Source: DATJLQ01 sp035509415 (GTDB lineage: Bacteria; Pseudomonadota; Alphaproteobacteria; JACZXZ01). From it: a stretch of 17,336 nt of DNA. Under the pieces are notes generated by a model, which was not told the origin of the DNA, did not search any database, and worked only from the letters and a program-made list of their open reading frames with translations. Both the position numbers and the translations under genes were made by a program. The stretch lies in NCBI GenBank assembly GCA_035509415.1, contig DATJLQ010000196.1:1-17336 (forward strand), read 5' to 3'. Numbering within the stretch: position 1 is the first letter of the stretch; every line of letters starts with the position of its first letter. Of the stretch, positions 14,443 to 17,336 are shown piece after piece.

Positions 14443-15014
14443 TCGCTGCCGTTATCGACATCGTCGAGCGTCTCGAGCATGGCCACGCGAAGGCGCGTGC
14501 CCACGCCGTCGAGCGTGTCCCGGAGCGCATGCTCGCTCGACCAACGCACACGATGGAAGAGTAGCGGCGTGCGCGGCCGGCGCTTCGCCCCCACGAGCCA
14601 ATAGCCGCCGTCCGACGCCGGGCCGAAGACGAGATCGTGGCTGCCGAGCGCCTTGAACGCGGCCGCGACGTGGCGCGGCCCGAGATCGGGAATGTCGCCG
14701 CCCACGATCGCGACCGGCCCGGGCCCGAGCTCGGCGAGCGGCCGGCGCATACGCGCGCCGAGATCGCCCGGGCCTTGGGCGCGGCGCGCGACCCCGCGCG
14801 GCCAGAGCCCGCGCGCGAAAACGTCCCGGTCGGGCGAAATATAGAGAACCACTTTCCAACGCGGATCGCGCGCGAGGCGGCGCAGGAGCCGGGCGAGAGT
14901 CGCGCGGTAGAAACGCAGGGCCGCGACGCTGCCGATGTCGCGCGCGAGACGCCGCTTCGCGCTGCCCGCGCGCGGCGACTTCGCCATGACGACGAGCCAC
15001 CGCGTCGGCGTCAT
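14379..15014 (-). CDS. TIGR04282/DUF2064-family glycosyltransferase-like protein
   Basis: The 211-residue protein has a nucleotide-diphospho-sugar transferase-like fold. Visible family motifs are VVMAKSPRAGSAKRRLA at residues 8-24, VGGDIPDL at 104-111 and GPASDGGYWLVGAK at 131-144. The family (TIGR04282, related to the CofC guanylyltransferase fold) is known mainly by its pairing with TIGR04283 genes; a precise substrate is not established. I chose the ATG at 15014 because the conserved N-terminal strand starts immediately after it, although the frame is open further upstream. It follows the TIGR04283-like gene by 11 bp, so the two form an operon. The last 20 or so residues, after the usual domain end, are read antisense to the coding 3' end of moaB. 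Confidence 0.85.
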   Translation of the reverse strand: MTPTRWLVVMAKSPRAGSAKRRLARDIGSVAALRFYRATLARLLRRLARDPRWKVVLYISPDRDVFARGLWPRGVARRAQGPGDLGARMRRPLAELGPGPVAIVGGDIPDLGPRHVAAAFKALGSHDLVFGPASDGGYWLVGAKRRPRTPLLFHRVRWSSEHALRDTLDGVGTRLRVAMLETLDDVDNGSDYARFKCSRSRGMSSTRLQGR

Positions 15015-15025
15015 ACGCGCGGCGC

Positions 15026-15739
15026 TCACGCGTAGAGCCGCGCGATGAGACGCGGCGGCACGCCGAGGAAATAGAGCGTCAGGCAAAGAAGGTTGCGGAG
15101 CGGCCGCAGGAGCCAGCCGCCTTCCTGGTAGCGCGCGGCAGAGGTCACGGCGCGGCTCGCGAAGAAGACGAGGCGGCGGCGGCCGACGCGGCGCACGAGC
15201 TCCACGTCCTCCATGAGCGCGAGGGGCCGGTAGCCGCCGAGCGACCGATAGAAGGGCCGCGCGATCAGAAGCCCCTGGTCGCCGTAGGGAAGGCCGAGCG
15301 CACGTCCGCGCCACGCGGCCAGGCGCTCGAGGCGGCGCGCCGCGGCGGACTCGTCGTCGAAGGCGAGGCGGAACGCGGCCGCGCGCCGGTGGTTCGCGGG
15401 CGGCGCGATGAAGCGGTCGACCTCGCGCTCCCAGCCGGGCTCGAGCAAGGTGTCGGCATGGAGGAAAAGGAGCCAGGGTGCTGCCCCCACCTCGGCGCCC
15501 GCCGCGAGTTGGGCGCCGCGATTGGCCTCGGCCGCGATCACGCGCGCGCCATGGGCGATTGCGATCGCGCGCGTCGCGTCGCGGGAGCCGCCATCGACCA
15601 GCAGAATCTCGGCCGGAAGACGCGCGGCACCCTGGGCGAGCGATTCGAGGGTCGCTCCCAGTACCGCAGCCGCGTCAAGCGCCGGGATCACGATGCTGAG
15701 GCGGGGCGTGGGGCGGGATTGGTTGGGATCGCGCGTCAA
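15026..15739 (-). CDS. TIGR04283-family glycosyltransferase (GT2-like)
   Basis: This 237-residue GT-A type glycosyltransferase starts with the strand LSIVIPALDAA at 14-24. It then has VDGGSRDAT at 48-56 (the nucleotide-binding region), LFLHADT at 91-97 carrying the metal-binding acid, YGDQGLLI in the middle, and LMEDVELVRRVGR as the likely acidic catalytic region. The C-terminus is hydrophobic (LLCLTLYFLGVPPRLIARL), suggesting contact with the membrane. Acceptor and donor are unknown. The start is TTG at 15739, supported by GAGGA 7 nt upstream; no ATG is available nearby. It is paired with the downstream TIGR04282-like gene. Both families are described as associated with radical SAM/selenodomain proteins, none of which is seen here. 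Confidence 0.85.
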   Translation of the reverse strand: MTRDPNQSRPTPRLSIVIPALDAAAVLGATLESLAQGAARLPAEILLVDGGSRDATRAIAIAHGARVIAAEANRGAQLAAGAEVGAAPWLLFLHADTLLEPGWEREVDRFIAPPANHRRAAAFRLAFDDESAAARRLERLAAWRGRALGLPYGDQGLLIARPFYRSLGGYRPLALMEDVELVRRVGRRRLVFFASRAVTSAARYQEGGWLLRPLRNLLCLTLYFLGVPPRLIARLYA

Positions 15740-15746
15740 ATATCCG

Positions 15747-15751
15747 TCCTC
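15747..15751 (-). promoter_or_regulatory. Shine-Dalgarno site deciding the TIGR04283-like gene start
   Basis: On the minus strand GAGGA is followed by 7 nt and then TTG at 15739. This is the only well-placed start signal for the gene. Confidence 0.6.
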
Positions 15752-15764
15752 GGTCCTCTCGTTG

Positions 15765-15837
15765 CGTCATGGCCGCGCTGCCCCGGCCATCCACATCGTG
15801 AAATGCATGGATGCCCGGAACAAGTCCGGGCATGACG
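15765..15837. repeat. Palindromic (REP-like) element, copy 1
   Basis: The ends cgtcatg and catgacg are inverted repeats. An inner arm pairs atcca with tggat, and a third arm is gcccgga/tccgggc with one mismatch beside the loop. The first arm has only about five pairs (ggccg/cggcc) around a longer loop. Confidence 0.8.
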
Positions 15838-15909
15838 ATATAGGAAACGAGGCGAATCCCGGGATACGGTTATCGCTCAAGCGACCTCGCGCTCGCTGCC
15901 GCTCCGGCC

Positions 15910-15982
15910 CGTCATGGCCAGTTCGGCCCGGCCGTCCACATCGCGAAATGCGTGGATGCCCGGACCAAGTCCGGGCATGACG
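15910..15982. repeat. Palindromic (REP-like) element, copy 2
   Basis: Same outer ends cgtcatg/catgacg. The third arm is perfect: gcccggac, loop caa, gtccgggc. The middle arm is tccac/gtgga and the first arm is reduced to ggcc/ggcc. Confidence 0.8.
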
Positions 15983-16054
15983 ATATAGGAAACGAGGCGA
16001 ATCCCGGGATACGGTTATCGCTCAAGCGACCTCGCGCGCGCTGCCGCTCCGGCC

Positions 16055-16128
16055 CGTCATGGCCGGGTTTGGCCCGGCCATCCACGTCGCGAAATGCATG
16101 GATGCCCGGACCAAGTCCGGGCATGACG
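16055..16128. repeat. Palindromic (REP-like) element, copy 3
   Basis: This is the best-formed copy. The outer stem is cgtcatg/catgacg, the first arm ggccggg/cccggcc with a 5-nt loop, the middle arm atcca/tggat, and the third arm gcccggac/gtccgggc with a 3-nt loop. It resembles the dispersed palindromes common in intergenic regions of many alphaproteobacteria. Confidence 0.85.
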
Positions 16129-16242
16129 GGCGCGCGGCCGTTCCGCTCAAACGCCGTAGTTTTCGCGCGACTTGCGCGGGTTTCGGCCTATCATAGCGGC
16201 GTTTCCCGGCCCCATTCAAAAAGACGCGAGCCCATCCCGACC

Positions 16243-17336
16243 ATGGCCGACCCGACCTTTCCCAATCCCGCCGGTCCCAATTCCCCCGGCTCCAATCCTG
16301 GCGGCTCCAATCCCGCCGGCCCAAAGCTCGTCGCCTCGTCGAGCCACAGCTACACGGCGCTTTACGCGGCGCTCAAATCCATGCCCGGCTTCGAGCGCCT
16401 GGAGCGCAAGGATCTCGAGCCCGCGGGCTATGGCGGGACGACCCACGACCATGTGCGTATCCGCGGCACCGGCTTCGTGCTGCGCCTCCCGCGCACGTCC
16501 CAATGGGACTTGGCCGCCGAGATCAACCTCGCCTACCAGGCGACCGGCTTCCGGCGCGCGGCGCAAAGCGGCCATACGCCGCGCCTCGTGGCATTGCTGC
16601 CGCCGGATGCCGAGCTCCCCATGGGCGGGCTCATCGTCGAGGAGATCGCGGGGCGGAAGCCGCGCCTCCCGGACGATCTCGGCGCGATCGCCGAGTGCTT
16701 GCGCGCGGTGCATGGGCTCCAGATGCCGCCGCCCGGGCGCCGCCCGCCGCTCCTGGCGCCGTCGCACCCGCTCGACCATCTGATCTCGACCGTGAACGCG
16801 CAAGCGCCGTTCCTCGAGCGCGCCGGGCTGAGCGACGCGACCTTGCGCCCGATCCGCGCCGAGCTCGACTGGGCGCGCGACTATGCCGGCGCCCATCGAA
16901 CCGACGCCTCGCCGCAATCGCTCATTCTCACCGACACCCATCCGGGGAATTTCGTGGTCGACGGCGCGGGCAAGGCCTGGTTCGTCGATCTCGAGAAGAC
17001 CATGTACTCGCTCCCCGCGATCGACCTCGCCCACGCGACCCTCTACACCTCGACGCGCTTCGATCCCGAGGCGGACAAGGCGCTCGATGCCGACGACACC
17101 GCGGGCTTCTACCGCGCCTATCTCTCGAAGCTCGAGCGGCGCGCGGCCTTCGCGCTCATGCCCTGGCTCGCTCCGGTGCGGCGCTTCGTCTATCTGCGCA
17201 CCCTCACCTGGTGCGCCAAATGGCAGGTCGAGTCGCAAAGCGGGAACGGCCGCTCGCGCGACCATCTCGATGCCGCGACGCGCGCGCATATGGATGCGAT
17301 CCTCAAGGACTTCTTCGAGCCCGCGACCATCGAGCG
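16243..17336 (+). CDS. APH-family phosphotransferase-like protein (partial, runs off window)
   Basis: The frame is open from the ATG at 16243 to the window end, giving at least 364 residues with no stop, so the C-terminus is missing. After a low-complexity start (four 5-residue P/S-N repeats at residues 7-26) the protein has an aminoglycoside-phosphotransferase/choline-kinase-like fold. VLRLPRTSQWDLAAEINL carries the N-lobe and GGLIVEEIAG the hinge. The catalytic-loop motif is LILTDTHPGNFVV with D231 and N236, and FVDLEK at 247-252 holds the metal-binding D249. The usual HGD before the catalytic loop is LTD here. The substrate is unknown; such proteins phosphorylate small molecules such as aminoglycosides, choline, sugars or amino acids, and calling it a resistance gene would be unjustified. 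No good ribosome binding site is seen; a later ATG at 16379 is an alternative that would skip the low-complexity start. Confidence 0.75.
   Translation, partial: MADPTFPNPAGPNSPGSNPGGSNPAGPKLVASSSHSYTALYAALKSMPGFERLERKDLEPAGYGGTTHDHVRIRGTGFVLRLPRTSQWDLAAEINLAYQATGFRRAAQSGHTPRLVALLPPDAELPMGGLIVEEIAGRKPRLPDDLGAIAECLRAVHGLQMPPPGRRPPLLAPSHPLDHLISTVNAQAPFLERAGLSDATLRPIRAELDWARDYAGAHRTDASPQSLILTDTHPGNFVVDGAGKAWFVDLEKTMYSLPAIDLAHATLYTSTRFDPEADKALDADDTAGFYRAYLSKLERRAAFALMPWLAPVRRFVYLRTLTWCAKWQVESQSGNGRSRDHLDAATRAHMDAILKDFFEPATIE
16261..16320 (+). repeat. Four in-frame 15-bp tandem repeats in the APH-like gene
   Basis: Four 15-bp units encode PNPAG, PNSPG, SNPGG and SNPAG. The unit keeps the reading frame and gives a flexible Asn/Pro/Gly-rich N-terminal tail. 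Confidence 0.9.

Larger units (their letters stand above)
15765..16128. repeat. 145-bp tandem repeat, about 2.5 copies
   Basis: A palindromic element (73-74 bp) and a spacer (72 bp) alternate: element, spacer, element, spacer, element. The period is exactly 145 bp for both steps. The two spacers (15838-15909 and 15983-16054) differ at only one base, while the elements differ from one another at several positions, mostly in their first half. The array occupies most of the 503-bp region between the divergent TIGR04283-like and APH-like genes. I see no gene in that region. Confidence 0.9.

Noticed and set aside
15765..16128. CRISPR array
   Set aside because: Units are 73-74 bp palindromes at a 145-bp period with near-identical spacers; CRISPR spacers are unique, repeats are shorter, and no cas genes are present.
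15765..16128. Insertion sequence or integron
   Set aside because: No transposase or integrase frame lies in or around the repeats, and no target-site duplication is evident.
16172..16194. Promoter for the APH-like gene (TTGCGC and TATCAT)
   Set aside because: The spacing is only 11 bp and no better -35 hexamer lies at the right distance.
16216..17289. Minus-strand 357-residue open frame opposite the APH-like gene
   Set aside because: It is a shadow in GC-rich DNA; the plus-strand frame carries the kinase motifs and runs off the window end.

Overview
The window comes from a GC-rich bacterium, most likely an alphaproteobacterium. The reasons are an alphaproteobacterial-type family 4 uracil-DNA glycosylase, an ETF-ubiquinone oxidoreductase, a Sel1/peptidoglycan-binding protein of PodJ-like layout, and palindromic repeats of a type common in Rhodospirillales and Bradyrhizobium-like genomes. 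I see no rRNA, CRISPR array, integrase or transposase. Most of the window reads as ordinary chromosome.

Left part (1-1682): a 15-bp tandem repeat at the window edge, tRNA-Gln(UUG) and GDP-mannose 4,6-dehydratase (gmd), both genes on the minus strand. A 380-bp intergenic stretch follows, holding a 14-bp tandem repeat and an AT-rich sigma70-like promoter that points right.

Centre-left (1683-6495, plus strand) is the most unusual part. Two adjacent genes are probably co-transcribed. The first is a ParB-family protein with a complete CTPase/helix-turn-helix/dimerisation core, but it has no parA beside it and carries a roughly 510-residue N-terminal extension. That extension contains eight near-perfect 31-residue repeats plus three degenerate copies of a Trp-Leu helix motif. 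The second is a single-pass membrane protein with a 24-proline run, a membrane segment, Sel1 repeats and a C-terminal peptidoglycan-binding domain. Its N-terminus carries the same motif (G-x-S-x3-W-x-T-x-A) that is seen once at the N-terminus of the ParB protein and appears to have been amplified there. I infer a DNA-to-envelope or polarity module; the shared motif is seen, the function is not.

Centre (6523-11023, minus strand): ETF-QO, then a TPR lipoprotein and ispE, the last two coupled by a TTGA stop/start overlap. Centre-right (11070-14442, plus strand): family 4-type uracil-DNA glycosylase lacking two Fe-S ligand positions, a soluble lytic transglycosylase, and moaB overlapping it by 14 bp.

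Right part (14379-17336): a minus-strand pair of small glycosyltransferase-like genes (TIGR04283-like then TIGR04282/DUF2064-like), whose last gene runs antisense into the 3' end of moaB. A 503-bp divergent intergenic region follows, containing 2.5 copies of a 145-bp tandem repeat built around a 73-74 bp three-armed palindrome. Last is an APH-family phosphotransferase-like gene cut off by the window end. Three genes (ispE, the TPR lipoprotein and the TIGR04283-like gene) appear to start with TTG.
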